A stretch of 64,000 bases of DNA from JACVRM01 sp963809765 (lineage in GTDB: Bacteria > Actinomycetota > Thermoleophilia > Gaiellales > Gaiellaceae), in the NCBI GenBank assembly GCA_963809765.1, contig CAWEKT010000001.1, positions 248,001 through 312,000 of the forward strand, given 5' to 3'. Every line of letters begins with the position of its first letter. The first letter of the stretch is position 1. Under the pieces are notes generated by a model. That model was not told where the DNA came from, did not search any database, and worked only from the letters and a program-made list of their open reading frames with translations. The position numbers were made by a program, and so were the translations under genes. Below, piece by piece: positions 50,780 through 61,175 of the stretch.

Positions 50780-52038
50780 CGCGCCACGGCGGCGTGCTGG
50801 TCGCTCACCCACGCGCCGAGCAGGCCGCGGTAGTGCGCGACGAAATGCTCGTGCTCATGCTCGGGGAAGGTGCTCTGCACCGTCTGCACGAGGAGGCGGT
50901 CGAAGTCCGGCCCCTCGACGTACTCGACCATCGCCTCGTCGAGGTGGGCCAGGTGGTCGGCGCAGAACTCGGTGTAGCGCTCGACGCCGAAGTACTCCTG
51001 CGCCAGCTCGTGGTAGCGGGCGAGCTTCTCCTCGTAGGTCAGGTCAGCCCGGTCGCCGATGTCGAAGTAGCTGCGCGTGTCCTGGTTGATGCGCATCCGC
51101 CGGCGCGTGACGGTGCAGAAGGCGCTCCACCTCACGAGGGCCTTGATCGCCCATGGGAAGTAGTAGTGGAGCGAGGTCAGCGCCACGTCGGGCGAGGCAT
51201 TGGCGTAGTCGATCGGGTAGACGACGCCGTCTTTCACGAGCGTCTCGCACGAGTTGAACTCCCAGCGGAAGAACGCGTTCACGAGCCGCGAGATGGCGAC
51301 CACCTCCGACCCGAGCTCAGGGGTGAGGAAGTCGTGGGCGACGCTGTAGCGGTCGTGCAACGGGCGTGACGGGTCGTAGCGCATGACCATCGTCTCGGCG
51401 CCGATCGAGAGGCTGCGCACGAAGACGTCGAAATCCTCGACGGCCGCCTGCAGGTGCATCAGCCGCTCGCCCGACTCGTCGTAGACGGTGTGGAGCTCTC
51501 CGGGAGAGGACACCCGTGTGACGCCGACCCACTGGCCGCCGTCGAACGGCTTCATGAAGAGCGGGTAGCCGATGCCTGCAGCGATCGCGTCGAGGTCGAA
51601 CGGGAGGTTGTAGCGCGAGGCCATGTCCTCGAACTTCGCGGTGGCCGTCTCGAAGCGCACCGAGCGCGGCGGCTCCTTGTGCGGGATCAGCCACGTCTCG
51701 GGGACGTGCAGCCCGAGCCGCATCATCGCGCAGTACGCCGAGTGCTTCTCCATCGCCTGGAACGTGAAGGGGTTGTTGAGGAGGTACACGTCGTCCATGA
51801 GCGAGATCTTCTTGAGCCACTCGCGCGGGACGAAGTACCACCACGCGAGCCGGTCGATGACGAGCGCGTGGCGAGGCGAGTAGCGCAGGTCGAAGGGCTC
51901 GTTGGCGACGCGCTCACAGCTCAGCTCGTGGCGGTCGCCGTCCCGCTCGATCGGCCCGACCCGCTCGAGCAGGTACTCGAATGCGGTCGGCCAGTCTTCC
52001 TCGGTGCCGAGGAGAAGGCCGATCAGGTGCGTGGGCAC
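50776..52038 (-). CDS. ATP-grasp domain ligase, specificity unknown
   Basis: A 420-residue protein with an ATP-grasp-like layout: pre-ATP region with NPFTFQAMEKHSAYCAMMRLG and LHVPETWLIPHKE, nucleotide-binding strands GYPLFMKPFDGGQWVGV, and a late acidic/Asn motif (PIDYANASPDVAL) resembling the Mg-binding part of RimK/D-Ala ligase relatives. Such enzymes join a carboxylate to an amine or thiol using ATP. The tail of ~130 residues after that is Tyr/His/Glu rich and unusual. GTG 52038 starts 36 bases after the propeller gene; same strand as two esterases, probably one operon. I do not recognise a named family. Confidence 0.7.
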   Translation of the reverse strand: MPTHLIGLLLGTEEDWPTAFEYLLERVGPIERDGDRHELSCERVANEPFDLRYSPRHALVIDRLAWWYFVPREWLKKISLMDDVYLLNNPFTFQAMEKHSAYCAMMRLGLHVPETWLIPHKEPPRSVRFETATAKFEDMASRYNLPFDLDAIAAGIGYPLFMKPFDGGQWVGVTRVSSPGELHTVYDESGERLMHLQAAVEDFDVFVRSLSIGAETMVMRYDPSRPLHDRYSVAHDFLTPELGSEVVAISRLVNAFFRWEFNSCETLVKDGVVYPIDYANASPDVALTSLHYYFPWAIKALVRWSAFCTVTRRRMRINQDTRSYFDIGDRADLTYEEKLARYHELAQEYFGVERYTEFCADHLAHLDEAMVEYVEGPDFDRLLVQTVQSTFPEHEHEHFVAHYRGLLGAWVSDQHAAVAR

Positions 52039-52074
52039 ACGGCGTTTCTACCCGATTCGGCGCGCCACGGCACC

Positions 52075-53046
52075 TCAGGCGCTGACGAGGAAGCAGGCGT
52101 CGTGGGACGACGATGCGAGCCGGCGCTGCCAGCGGATGCCGGCGCCCTGGCCGAGTACGCAGAGCGTGCCGCGGTCGAGCGACGGCGTGAACACGACACC
52201 CCACGCCGAGCTGACGTTGTACGAGCCGACGGGGATGCGGGCGCTCCGTACGACGCGCGTGTCGCTGAGCGAGTGCACCCGCAGCGTTCCGTCCGCGCCG
52301 CTCGTCACGTAGGCCCGGCCGGCCGCGAACGCGAGATGCTGGGGCGGGGCGTCGGCGTCGAGGCGCCGCAGAAGACGGCCGGTGCGGGTCTCGTAGATCG
52401 CGAGCTCGTTGCGGTCGCCGCCGGTGAGCCAGGCGCGCTCATTGCCCGGGAAGCCGACGTCGTGGACGAGAAACGGCGGCTCGATCGTGCGCACCAGCCG
52501 CGGGCGCGTCGGTCGGGACAGGTCGAGCACGGCCACCTCGCTCGCCTGGCTGCCGAGCACGACCCAGAGCTCGCGCCGGTGGCGCGCAACCGCGAGGTGG
52601 CGGGCCGGCCCGCCCACGGGTGCACGCCCGACGATGCGCGCAGCCGCGACGTCGACGACGACGACCTCGCCGCGGGCGGAGTCCGACACGTAGGCGTACG
52701 GCAGGCCGAGCCGCGTGGCGGTGTAGCGCGGCTCCTCCACTCGTCCGCGGACGCGCCGCGTCTGCAGCGTGCGCCCGTCCACGAGCGTGAGGGCGCCTTC
52801 CGTCGTGTGCGCGACGATCGCCCCCGACGTCCAGCCGACCGTCTCGATGCTGCGGGGGCCGGGGGCGGTCGGCAGGCGCCGGTAGACCCTGCCCGTGCCG
52901 AGATGGACGGCGAGCACCTCGGACTGCTCGTCGGCCGTCACGAGCGCGAGCGGCGTCCCGCCCAGGCGCGCGGCGAACGCCTCCGGGTCCGTACGCAGCA
53001 GGATCGGGGCTGCAGCGAGCGTGGCCAGGAACGAGCGACGATCCAC
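52075..53046 (-). CDS. Tat-exported YVTN-type beta-propeller protein
   Basis: A 323-residue protein from GTG 53046 with a twin-arginine signal (DRRSFLATLAAAPILL). It is followed by about six or seven repeats of ~40 residues typical of YVTN/YncE propellers (TGRVYRRLPTAPGPRSIETVG, ARIVGRAPVGGPARHLAVA, TGRLLRRLDADAPPQHLAF). Tat export implies folding before export, possibly with a bound cofactor or partner. Role in the cluster unknown: binding platform or sensor is inference. Confidence 0.78.
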   Translation of the reverse strand: MDRRSFLATLAAAPILLRTDPEAFAARLGGTPLALVTADEQSEVLAVHLGTGRVYRRLPTAPGPRSIETVGWTSGAIVAHTTEGALTLVDGRTLQTRRVRGRVEEPRYTATRLGLPYAYVSDSARGEVVVVDVAAARIVGRAPVGGPARHLAVARHRRELWVVLGSQASEVAVLDLSRPTRPRLVRTIEPPFLVHDVGFPGNERAWLTGGDRNELAIYETRTGRLLRRLDADAPPQHLAFAAGRAYVTSGADGTLRVHSLSDTRVVRSARIPVGSYNVSSAWGVVFTPSLDRGTLCVLGQGAGIRWQRRLASSSHDACFLVSA

Positions 53047-53084
53047 GCTCGGGAATACGGGCTGCGCCGGGCCGGAGGTCCGCG

Positions 53085-53825
53085 TCAGCAGAAGCGCGGC
53101 AGGTGGTGGGCGAGCTGTGAGCGCCACGACGGCCAGTCGTGCGGCACGTCGTGGCCCCAGAGGTCGACTTCGTGCGGGATGCCCTTCTCGGCGAGCTGCG
53201 CGCCGAACGCCTTCGTGCTCTCGAGTGCGCCGGTCGTGTCCTCCCACTGGCCCTGGCCGCAGACGAGCAGCAGGTTCGCGTGGCCACGGAGCCAGTCGAG
53301 GTGGTCGCCGTGCAAGTGGGCGACGTAATCGGCGGGATTGTGGAAGTAGACGCTGTCGCCGCGCTCGCCCCAGCCCACGCGGGAGACGTCGTAGACGCCG
53401 CTGAAGCAGATGGCGAGCGGGAAGAGATCTGCGCGGCGCAGACCGAAGTTGGCGGCGTGGTAGGCGCCGAAGCTCGGTCCGTTGACGATCAGGTCGGTGC
53501 GCCCGCCCGAGTCCTCGTGGATGAACGGCACGACCTGGTTGACGATCCAGTCCTCGTAGGCGTCGTGCCGGCGGGCGCGATCCTCGAGCGGCAGGTGCTG
53601 TGCCTGCCAGCTCTCCGAGTCGAAACTGGCGACGCAGTAGAGCTTGACGCGCCCAGCCTCGAGCAGGTCCGCGATCGCGCCGACCATGCCACGCTCCTCG
53701 TACTGCCATGCGGGCCCCTGCTCCGAGGGGAAGGCGAGCACGGGTCGGCCGAAGTGCCCAAAGGCGAGCACCGTGCCCTCGGCGCCGATCGCCGGCGAGA
53801 AGAGCCGGACTTCGCGCCGGCTCAT
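53085..53825 (-). CDS. Esterase-D-like alpha/beta hydrolase
   Basis: A 246-residue protein from ATG 53825 (SRREVRLFSPAIGAEG). The nucleophile elbow is NGPSFGAYHAANFGL and the C-terminal His motif is LWGHDVPHDWPSW; an intermediate segment (LLLVCGQGQWEDTT) can supply the acid. This arrangement is the PF00756-type esterase seen in enterochelin esterase and mycolyltransferase relatives. No signal peptide. Second of four same-strand genes. Confidence 0.8.
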   Translation of the reverse strand: MSRREVRLFSPAIGAEGTVLAFGHFGRPVLAFPSEQGPAWQYEERGMVGAIADLLEAGRVKLYCVASFDSESWQAQHLPLEDRARRHDAYEDWIVNQVVPFIHEDSGGRTDLIVNGPSFGAYHAANFGLRRADLFPLAICFSGVYDVSRVGWGERGDSVYFHNPADYVAHLHGDHLDWLRGHANLLLVCGQGQWEDTTGALESTKAFGAQLAEKGIPHEVDLWGHDVPHDWPSWRSQLAHHLPRFC

Positions 53826-54033
53826 GGGCGGGGCACGCGCGCCGCGCGCCGGTGTGCGCACAGGTCCTTGACGCGCGCGCGTCTGATCTCGGGCCCCGAC
53901 CCGCCCCCCTGCTCGGCGTCGAGCCTACGTCCGCGGAGCGCACGCATGTGTGCCGGACTGTGACGGATGCGTGCCGAGGTCGTCGCGGCTTCCGTCCCGG
54001 GCGGGCACGGCGCGGGCGCCGACGCAGTGCAGC

Positions 54034-55102
54034 TCAGGTCCAGGCGCGGAGCAGCAGGTCGGGCAGGTGCGGCTCGAAGGTGTCCCGCCAGCAGACCCAG
54101 TTGTGGGCGTCGCGCTGCTCGACGAAGCGCACGTCCCAGCCCGCGTCTGCGAGCGCTCGGCCGACGGCGCGGTTGTTCTCGAGGTTCTCCTCGGCCGTGC
54201 CGACGGTGATCGTCACCGGCACCGGGGGCGGCGCCGCCCTCCCACGCAGGACGTAGCCGACGAAGCGCGTGATCCGGCCGAACCGCTCGAAGCCCGCCTC
54301 GTGCTTGTCCCAGCGCTCCCGGAAGAAGCTGCCGGACTGCAGGAAGAGCCCGCCGAGCAGGCGCGGGTGCTGCCAGTGGGCGTGCAGCGCCGCCAGGGCG
54401 CCGAGGCTGGCACCCATCGCGACCGGGCGCGTGCCGTCCGTCGGGAGCGCCTCGACCAGCTCCGGCACCAGCTCGCCGGCGAAGGCGCGTGCGTACCGCG
54501 CGGAGGCCGAGTAGGTCTCGTTCCGCGCCACGGGCTGCAGGAGCGCGGCACGGAGCGGCGGAAGATCGCCGAAGGCGACCGCGTGGTCGAGCAGGCGCAG
54601 CAGTTGCGAGTACTCGGCGTACTCGGGCCCGTCGTGAGCGATCAGGAGCGGGAGCGGCTCACCCGGGTCGCTGTCCGCCGGTGCCCACACGAGCACGTCG
54701 ACACTCGCCCGCAGCCCGCGGACCGGGATCGAGAGCTGGCCGACCTCACCCGGGGGCGACTCGTCGTCCGAGACCCACGCGGGCTCGAGGTAGGTCGGGA
54801 GCTCGACGACCGACTTCTCGCCGAACGGTCCGCGGAGCCCGCAGCGGGTTCGCCGGGTCGGGCACCAGCCTGGCCCGGTCGCCGCGCCGCAGCTCCAGCA
54901 GGTACTCCATGCGGTCGGCCGCGCGCACGCGCCACTCGAGCGACCACGAGCCACGCCGCCGTCCACGCGCGAACTCGACCCTGCGTGGGCGCCGCAGCTC
55001 GTGCGCGAGCGCGACGGACGTCAGCGTCCGCGTCGGGTCGACGTATCTGAACGTGACCTCGTCGCTGCCGACGAGGGGCCCTCTGTCCCGGACGGACGCC
55101 AC
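54034..55102 (-). CDS. Enterochelin-esterase-like hydrolase with N-terminal E-set domain, frameshifted
   Basis: The N-terminal ~95 residues (from GTG 55102) form a beta-rich domain (VTFRYVDPTRTLTSVALAHE, SLEWRVRAADRMEYLLEL), as in Fes-type esterases. The catalytic domain has LPLLIAHDGPEYAEYS, nucleophile MGASLGALAALHA and His in EQRDAHNWVCW. One extra base near 54832 separates them; about 355 residues after correction. Predicted to cleave an ester-linked small molecule. First gene of the ATP-grasp cluster, divergent from an acyl-CoA dehydrogenase. Confidence 0.82.
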
Positions 55103-55151
55103 GGCGGGCGAGCATAGATGCGCCCGGTTGACGAGCGCCGCCTACTGCGCC

Positions 55152-55157
55152 TACGAT
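55152..55157 (+). promoter_or_regulatory. -10 element of the acyl-CoA dehydrogenase gene
   Basis: TACGAT directly abuts the palindromic operator at 55156-55173, so a bound repressor would cover the transcription start. Confidence 0.5.
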
Positions 55158-55173
55158 TGACTGACGAGTCAAT
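55156..55173. promoter_or_regulatory. TetR operator, copy 2
   Basis: ATTGACTGACGAGTCAAT is an 18-bp palindrome with a four-base centre. Its core TTGACTGA-N3-GTCAATCG matches the site inside the TetR gene at 46252, differing mainly in the three central bases. Confidence 0.65.
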
Positions 55174-55192
55174 CGACACGCAGGAGGAGCCG

Positions 55193-56380
<1,188 letters not shown>

Positions 56381-56388
56381 CGCCGCGT

Positions 56389-56394
56389 TACGCT
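56389..56394 (+). promoter_or_regulatory. Leaderless -10 of the SDR gene
   Basis: TACGCT, seven bases, ATG 56402, within the 21-base gap after the dehydrogenase. Confidence 0.45.
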
Positions 56395-56401
56395 CGCTCC
56401 C

Positions 56402-57236
56402 ATGGCGCTCGAGATCGACCTCTCGGGCCGGGTCGCGCTCGTCACCGGCGGATCGCGCGGCCTCGGCCGTGCCGACGCGCTGACGCTCGCGCGCGCGGGC
56501 GCGGACGTCGTCATCGCCGACATCCAGGTCGAGTCCGACAGCGGCGACGAAGCCGCGCGCTACGGCGTGCTCGCGCAGGCTGCGCGGGCGCAGGGCTTCG
56601 TCTACGCCGAGTCGACCGCCGACGAGATCCGGTCGCTGGGGCGCAGCGCGCTGGCGCTCAAGTGCGACGTCACCGACCGCGAGCAGGTCGCGGCCGTGGT
56701 CGAGCGTGCGGTCGGCGAGCTGGGCTCGCTCGACATCCTCGTCAACAACGCGGGCACTCTCGACCACGTCGGCCAGCTGCCCGACCAGCAGCCGGAGCTG
56801 TGGGAGCGCGACCTCCGCGTCAACCTGACGGGCGCGTTCAACTGCGCCCAGGCCGCCTGGCCGCACATGCGCGAGCGCGGCTGGGGCCGGATCGTGAACA
56901 TGGCCTCCGTCGCCGGCACGCTCGGCGGCTTCGGCCAGGCGAGCTACTCGACCACGAAGGCCGGGCTGCTCGGGCTCACGCGCTCGCTCGCGCTCGAGGG
57001 CGCGCGGCACGGCATCACGGTCAACGCCATCGTCCCCGGCATCATCGGCACCGAGGCCTTCAACTTCGGCAACGCCGGCCATGAACGAGCGGATGGTCGC
57101 GCGCACCGCCTTCCGCCGCCCGGGCGAGCCCCAGGACGTCGCCAACGCCATCGCCTTCCTCTGCTCGGACCTCGCCGCCTACGTCACCGGCGTCGGTCTC
57201 AACGTGTCCGGCGGCATCGAGCTCTTCACCTTCTGA
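56402..57236 (+). CDS. Short-chain dehydrogenase/reductase, frameshifted near C-terminus
   Basis: NAD(P)-dependent oxidoreductase, possibly a 3-hydroxyacyl-CoA or 3-oxoacyl reductase given its neighbour. Cofactor motif VTGGSRGLGRADAL, NNAG (DILVNNAGTL), catalytic Ser in MASVAGTLGG and YxxxK in SYSTTKAGLLG. One extra G at about 57076 shifts the last ~50 residues; corrected they read NERMVARTAFRRPGEPQDVA and YVTGVGLNVSGGIELF, ending at 57236. The insert around residues 40-70 (QVESDSGDEAARYG) is longer than usual. Confidence 0.9.
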
Positions 57237-57290
57237 CGCACGTTCCGCACGAGCGCTGACCGGCGACGGAGGAAGGGCGGGGCCCGTGGC

Positions 57291-57296
57291 TAAACT
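57291..57296 (+). promoter_or_regulatory. Leaderless -10 of the VanW-family gene
   Basis: TAAACT, six bases, GTG 57303: the clearest leaderless arrangement in the window. Confidence 0.6.
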
Positions 57297-57302
57297 CGCC
57301 CC

Positions 57303-59165
57303 GTGGATGCCGAGGCCAGGCTCCGTCCTCTTCCCGTGCGCCGGCGCAGCGTCGGCCTGCGTGCGCTGCTCTGGACCGTCGCCGGGCTGCTGGCGGTCGC
57401 GATCGCGGTAACCGTGCTCGGGCTGGCCTTCGCGGGCTCCTCGGAGCGCCTGCCCGAAGGCACCCTCATCGCCGGTGTCGACGTCGGCGGGATGGGAACG
57501 ACCGAGGCGGTGCGCGTGCTCGAGGAGCGCGCGGCCCGCGTGTACGACGTCCCCGTGACCTTCGTCGCCGGCGAGCGGCGCTGGCAGCTCTCGGCGAAGC
57601 AGCTCGAGCTGCAGGTGGACTGGCGCGGTGCAGTGGCGGTGGCGCAGGAGCGCGGCGACGGGTTCGGCCCCGTGCAGGGGCTGCGCCGCCTCGGCGTGCG
57701 CATCTTCGGCGCCGAGGTCACGCCGCCCACGCGCGTGTACGAGCCGGCGCTGATCTTCTACGTCGACAAGCTGGAGCGGGGCGTCGAGGTCCGGCCGCGC
57801 GATGCACGGCTCAGGCTTCAGGGCCTCAAGCCGGTCGTCGTGCCCGACCGCCAGGGCGTCACGCTCAACCGCAACGTCGCAGACAAGGCCATCGTCGCCG
57901 CGCTCGCCCGCTTCGCCCGGCGCGGCGCCGTCACGCTCCCGGTCAAGCTCGACCGGCCCTCCGTCACCGCAGCCGCCCTGGTCCCGGCGCTGGCGCAGGC
58001 CCGGGTCGCGGTCTCCGAGCCGGTGCGGCTCGCGCTCGGCGAGCGGCGCTGGAAGCTGCCGCGCTGGCGCATCGCGCAGCTGCTCGAGCTGCCGTCCGAG
58101 GGCGCACGGCGCCTGTCTGTCGGCGGCCCGCGGGCGGAGCGGTACTTCACGCAGCTGGGCAGGCGAGTCGGAAAGCCGGCCGTCGACGCGGGGTTCGCCG
58201 TGCGCCCGAACGGCACCGTGGGCGTCGTACCGAGCCGGCCCGGACGCGAACTCGACGTAAAGGCGACGTCGGCCTCGCTGCTCGCGGCCGCGCTGTCGCC
58301 GACCGCCAGGCTCGCGACGGTCAGCCTGGCTGCCGCCCTGCCGGCGCGGACGACGGCCGAGGCCAAGGCGATGGGCGTCCGCGAGCTCGTCTCGGGCTAC
58401 GAGACGATCTACGGCGGCGACTCGAACCGCATCCACAACGTCCGGCTGGTCGCGTCGATGGTCGACGGCGCGTTGATCGCGCCGGGCGCGACGTTCTCGT
58501 TCAACGGCACGACCGGCGAGCGCTCGGCGGACAAGGGCTTCCTCGAGGCGCCCGTGATCATCAACGGCGAGCTGCAGACCGGGCTCGGCGGCGGCGTCTG
58601 CCAGGTCTCCACGACGGTGTTCAACGCTGCGTACGAGGCCGGCCTCCCGATCGCGACGCGGACGAATCACTCGCTCTACATCAGCCACTACCCGCAGGGG
58701 CGTGACGCGACCGTCAACTACCCGGACATCGACCTCAAGTTCGTGAACGACACGGGCGCCTGGCTCCTGCTCCGGACGTTCGTCGGCTCGTCGTCCCTCG
58801 TCGTCAACCTCTACGGCACGTCGCCCGGCAGGCGGGTGGAGAGCTCGACGGCTCCGCTCGTGGTCACCGGCTCGCCGCCCGTCAAGAAGATCCAGGATCC
58901 GTCGCTCGAGAAGGGCCGGACCGTCGTCGAGGAGTACGGCCAGCCTTCGCGCTCGACCAACGTCACAAGGCGCGTCTACGACCGCGGCGACACGCTCATC
59001 GCCGAGTCGACGTGGTACTCCGCCTACCGCGGCGAGTACCGCGTCGTCCGCGTTGGCACCAAGCCTCCGGCCAAGCCGAAGGAGCCGCCGAAGAAGGACG
59101 GCACAGTGCCCGCCGACGGCGAGGTGCCGCCGGCCGGCGACGCTACGACGACGACCGGGCCGTAG
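57303..59165 (+). CDS. VanW-family membrane-anchored cell-wall protein
   Basis: A 620-residue protein: short basic cytosolic start, one transmembrane helix (ALLWTVAGLLAVAIAVTVLG), two peptidoglycan-binding-4-like regions each ending in an RLSV/TGRPGR-type turn, and the VanW domain (GYETIYGGDSNRIHNVRL, GATFSFNGTTGERSADKGF, GGGVCQVSTTVFNAAY). The tail is a Pro/Lys/Thr-rich disordered segment. VanW is found in vancomycin-resistance clusters and widely in Gram-positive envelopes; its biochemical role is unclear. The 3' end overlaps the thioesterase gene by 23 bases, tail-to-tail. Confidence 0.9.
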   Translation: MDAEARLRPLPVRRRSVGLRALLWTVAGLLAVAIAVTVLGLAFAGSSERLPEGTLIAGVDVGGMGTTEAVRVLEERAARVYDVPVTFVAGERRWQLSAKQLELQVDWRGAVAVAQERGDGFGPVQGLRRLGVRIFGAEVTPPTRVYEPALIFYVDKLERGVEVRPRDARLRLQGLKPVVVPDRQGVTLNRNVADKAIVAALARFARRGAVTLPVKLDRPSVTAAALVPALAQARVAVSEPVRLALGERRWKLPRWRIAQLLELPSEGARRLSVGGPRAERYFTQLGRRVGKPAVDAGFAVRPNGTVGVVPSRPGRELDVKATSASLLAAALSPTARLATVSLAAALPARTTAEAKAMGVRELVSGYETIYGGDSNRIHNVRLVASMVDGALIAPGATFSFNGTTGERSADKGFLEAPVIINGELQTGLGGGVCQVSTTVFNAAYEAGLPIATRTNHSLYISHYPQGRDATVNYPDIDLKFVNDTGAWLLLRTFVGSSSLVVNLYGTSPGRRVESSTAPLVVTGSPPVKKIQDPSLEKGRTVVEEYGQPSRSTNVTRRVYDRGDTLIAESTWYSAYRGEYRVVRVGTKPPAKPKEPPKKDGTVPADGEVPPAGDATTTTGP

Positions 59166-59592
59166 GCCAGGTCTCGGCGGCGGCGATCGCCTCCGCAAGA
59201 TAGGCAGGGACGCGCGTCGGCCGGAAGGTGGCCGCGTCCACGCAGGCGTGGCCGGTCCAACCTTCTGCCGCCGGCTCCCCGTCGAGCTGCACGAGATACT
59301 CGAAGCGGAAGCGGGCGCCGCGGAGCTGGCCGCACCGCACGCCGATCGAGAGAACGTCGTCGAAGCGGGCCGGGCGGTCGTAGCGCACGTGCGCCTCGAT
59401 CGTGAGCGCCTCGACCCCGCGCTGCTGGAGGCCCGGGTAGCCAGCGTCGAACCGGCCGAGGTACTCCACGCGAGCCACTTCGAACCAGACCAGGTAGTTC
59501 GCGTGGTGCGCGATGCCCTGGGCGTCCGTCTCGGCGAAGCGCACGCGAACGTCGGTCCAGAACCGGAACTGGTCGGTCATGGGCTGCGCCAT
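59143..59592 (-). CDS. Hot-dog-fold acyl-CoA thioesterase
   Basis: A 149-residue 4-hydroxybenzoyl-CoA thioesterase/YbgC-type protein: VRFAETDAQGIAHHANYLVWFEVARVEYL carries the catalytic Asp-containing loop (TDAQGIAHHANY), followed by VEALTIEAHVRYDRPARFDD. ATG 59592 or 59580 could be the start. Likely hydrolyses a short or aromatic acyl-CoA, in keeping with the acyl-CoA genes nearby. Confidence 0.88.
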   Translation of the reverse strand: MAQPMTDQFRFWTDVRVRFAETDAQGIAHHANYLVWFEVARVEYLGRFDAGYPGLQQRGVEALTIEAHVRYDRPARFDDVLSIGVRCGQLRGARFRFEYLVQLDGEPAAEGWTGHACVDAATFRPTRVPAYLAEAIAAAETWPTARSSS

Positions 59593-59675
59593 GCACGAGG
59601 CATTCCCTGCGAGACACGGCCGTATGCCGGCGAGCAGGGCACGCAGAGCCAGCCGTCGTCAGAATCCACGCGCGT

Positions 59676-61175
59676 ATGAGACAGGACTTCGAACGGCTGT
59701 TCAAGCCCGAGACCGAGCCCCGCTCGGGCTTTCCGCGGCTCCCGACGATCGCCGCCGAGGCGATCGTCGCGACGAGCCACCCGCTCGCGACGCAGGCCGG
59801 GATGCGCGCCTTCGCCGCCGGCGGCAACGCCGTCGACGCCGCGCTCGCCGCCGCGGCGGTGCTGCCGGTGGTGGAGCCGAACCTCAACGGCGTCGGCGGA
59901 GACGCCTTCGCCATCGTCTGGAACGACGGCGAAGCGCAGGGCCTGAACGGCTCGGGGCGCTCGCCGCAGAGCCTCGACGCCCCGCGCGTCGACCGCTACG
60001 GCCCCCGCTCGGTCACCGTGCCGGGCGCGGTCGCCGCCTGGTTCGACCTCGCCGAACGCTTCGGACGACTGGGCTTCGACCAGGCGCTCGGCCACGCTGC
60101 CGATCTGGCGCTCGCCGGGGTGGCCGCGACGCCGCGCGTGGGCGCGCTCTGGGAGCGGGCCGAGGCGCTCGGACGCGCGCCCTTCCCGGCGCCCGGAATC
60201 GGCCGCCGCTACCGCCTGCCCGAGCTGGGGCACACGCTCAGGCGGCTCGCGGCGGAGGGGCCGGCGGCGTTCTACACGGGAGAGGTCGCCCGCGCGATCG
60301 CCGAGGTTACGTGGCTGGATGAGTCCGACCTGGGGGCGCACCGATCGGAGTGGGTGGAGCCGCTCCGCCTGCCGTTCCGCGGCTTCGACGTCTACGAGCT
60401 GCCGCCGAACACCCAGGGTGCGGCAGCGCTGGCCGCGCTGCGCCTGATCGAGCAGGACGACTCGGCCGACCCGCTCGAGCGGCTCGACCTGCGCATCAGG
60501 GCGACGGCGGTCGCCCTCGCCGAGGCGCACGCAGCGGTCGGAGACGCTCCGCTGCCGCCCGACTTCCTCGACTACGCCCGCCTGCATGCGGTGCTCGGGA
60601 CCGGAGCGGCGGTCACAGCGCCTCTGAGTGCGGGCGACACCACGTACCTCTGCGCGGTCGACGCGGACCGCCTGGCGATCTCGCTGATCCAGAGCAACTA
60701 CGAGGGCTTCGGCTCCGGCCTCGTCGCCCCCGGCACCGGTGTGCCTCTCCAGAACCGCGGTGCCGGCTTTGTCGAGCAGGAGGGCCACCCGAATCAGCTG
60801 CAGCCGGGCAAGCGGCCGTTCCACACGATCATCCCGGGCCTCATCGTCGACGACGGGCGCCCCGGCCCCTTCGGGATCATGGGCGGCCACATGCAGGCGC
60901 AGGCGCACATGCAGGTCGTCGATGTCGTGACCGGCCTCGCGTTCGACCCGCAGTCGGCGCTTGATCGCGCACGCTTCCGGATCGACCAGGACGGGACGGT
61001 TGCGCTCGAGCCTGGCCTGTGGGAGCTCGCGGAGGGGCTCGAGCGGCGCGGGCATCGCATCGTGCGCGCGGACCAGCCGGGCGGGTTCGGCGTGGGGCAG
61101 ATGATCCTCGACCTGGGCGAGTCGCTCATCGCCGGATCGGACAGCCGCGCGGACGGGCACGCCGCAGGCATGTGA
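59676..61175 (+). CDS. Gamma-glutamyltransferase
   Basis: A 499-residue Ntn-hydrolase family protein. The proenzyme cleavage site and nucleophile lie at GDTTYLCAVD, with Thr322 as the probable catalytic residue; upstream are AGGNAVDAALAAA and GVGGDAFAI, downstream SNYEGFGSGLV and MGGHMQAQAHMQVV. No signal peptide is evident, whereas many GGTs are exported, so a cytosolic role in cleaving gamma-glutamyl or related amides (acylase-like) is possible. It overlaps sir2 by GTGA. Confidence 0.92.
   Translation: MRQDFERLFKPETEPRSGFPRLPTIAAEAIVATSHPLATQAGMRAFAAGGNAVDAALAAAAVLPVVEPNLNGVGGDAFAIVWNDGEAQGLNGSGRSPQSLDAPRVDRYGPRSVTVPGAVAAWFDLAERFGRLGFDQALGHAADLALAGVAATPRVGALWERAEALGRAPFPAPGIGRRYRLPELGHTLRRLAAEGPAAFYTGEVARAIAEVTWLDESDLGAHRSEWVEPLRLPFRGFDVYELPPNTQGAAALAALRLIEQDDSADPLERLDLRIRATAVALAEAHAAVGDAPLPPDFLDYARLHAVLGTGAAVTAPLSAGDTTYLCAVDADRLAISLIQSNYEGFGSGLVAPGTGVPLQNRGAGFVEQEGHPNQLQPGKRPFHTIIPGLIVDDGRPGPFGIMGGHMQAQAHMQVVDVVTGLAFDPQSALDRARFRIDQDGTVALEPGLWELAEGLERRGHRIVRADQPGGFGVGQMILDLGESLIAGSDSRADGHAAGM

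Noticed and set aside
51454..53328. 624-residue plus-strand ORF over the ATP-grasp and propeller genes
   Set aside because: No recognisable domains, Arg/Val-rich antisense composition; the minus strand shows clear family motifs.
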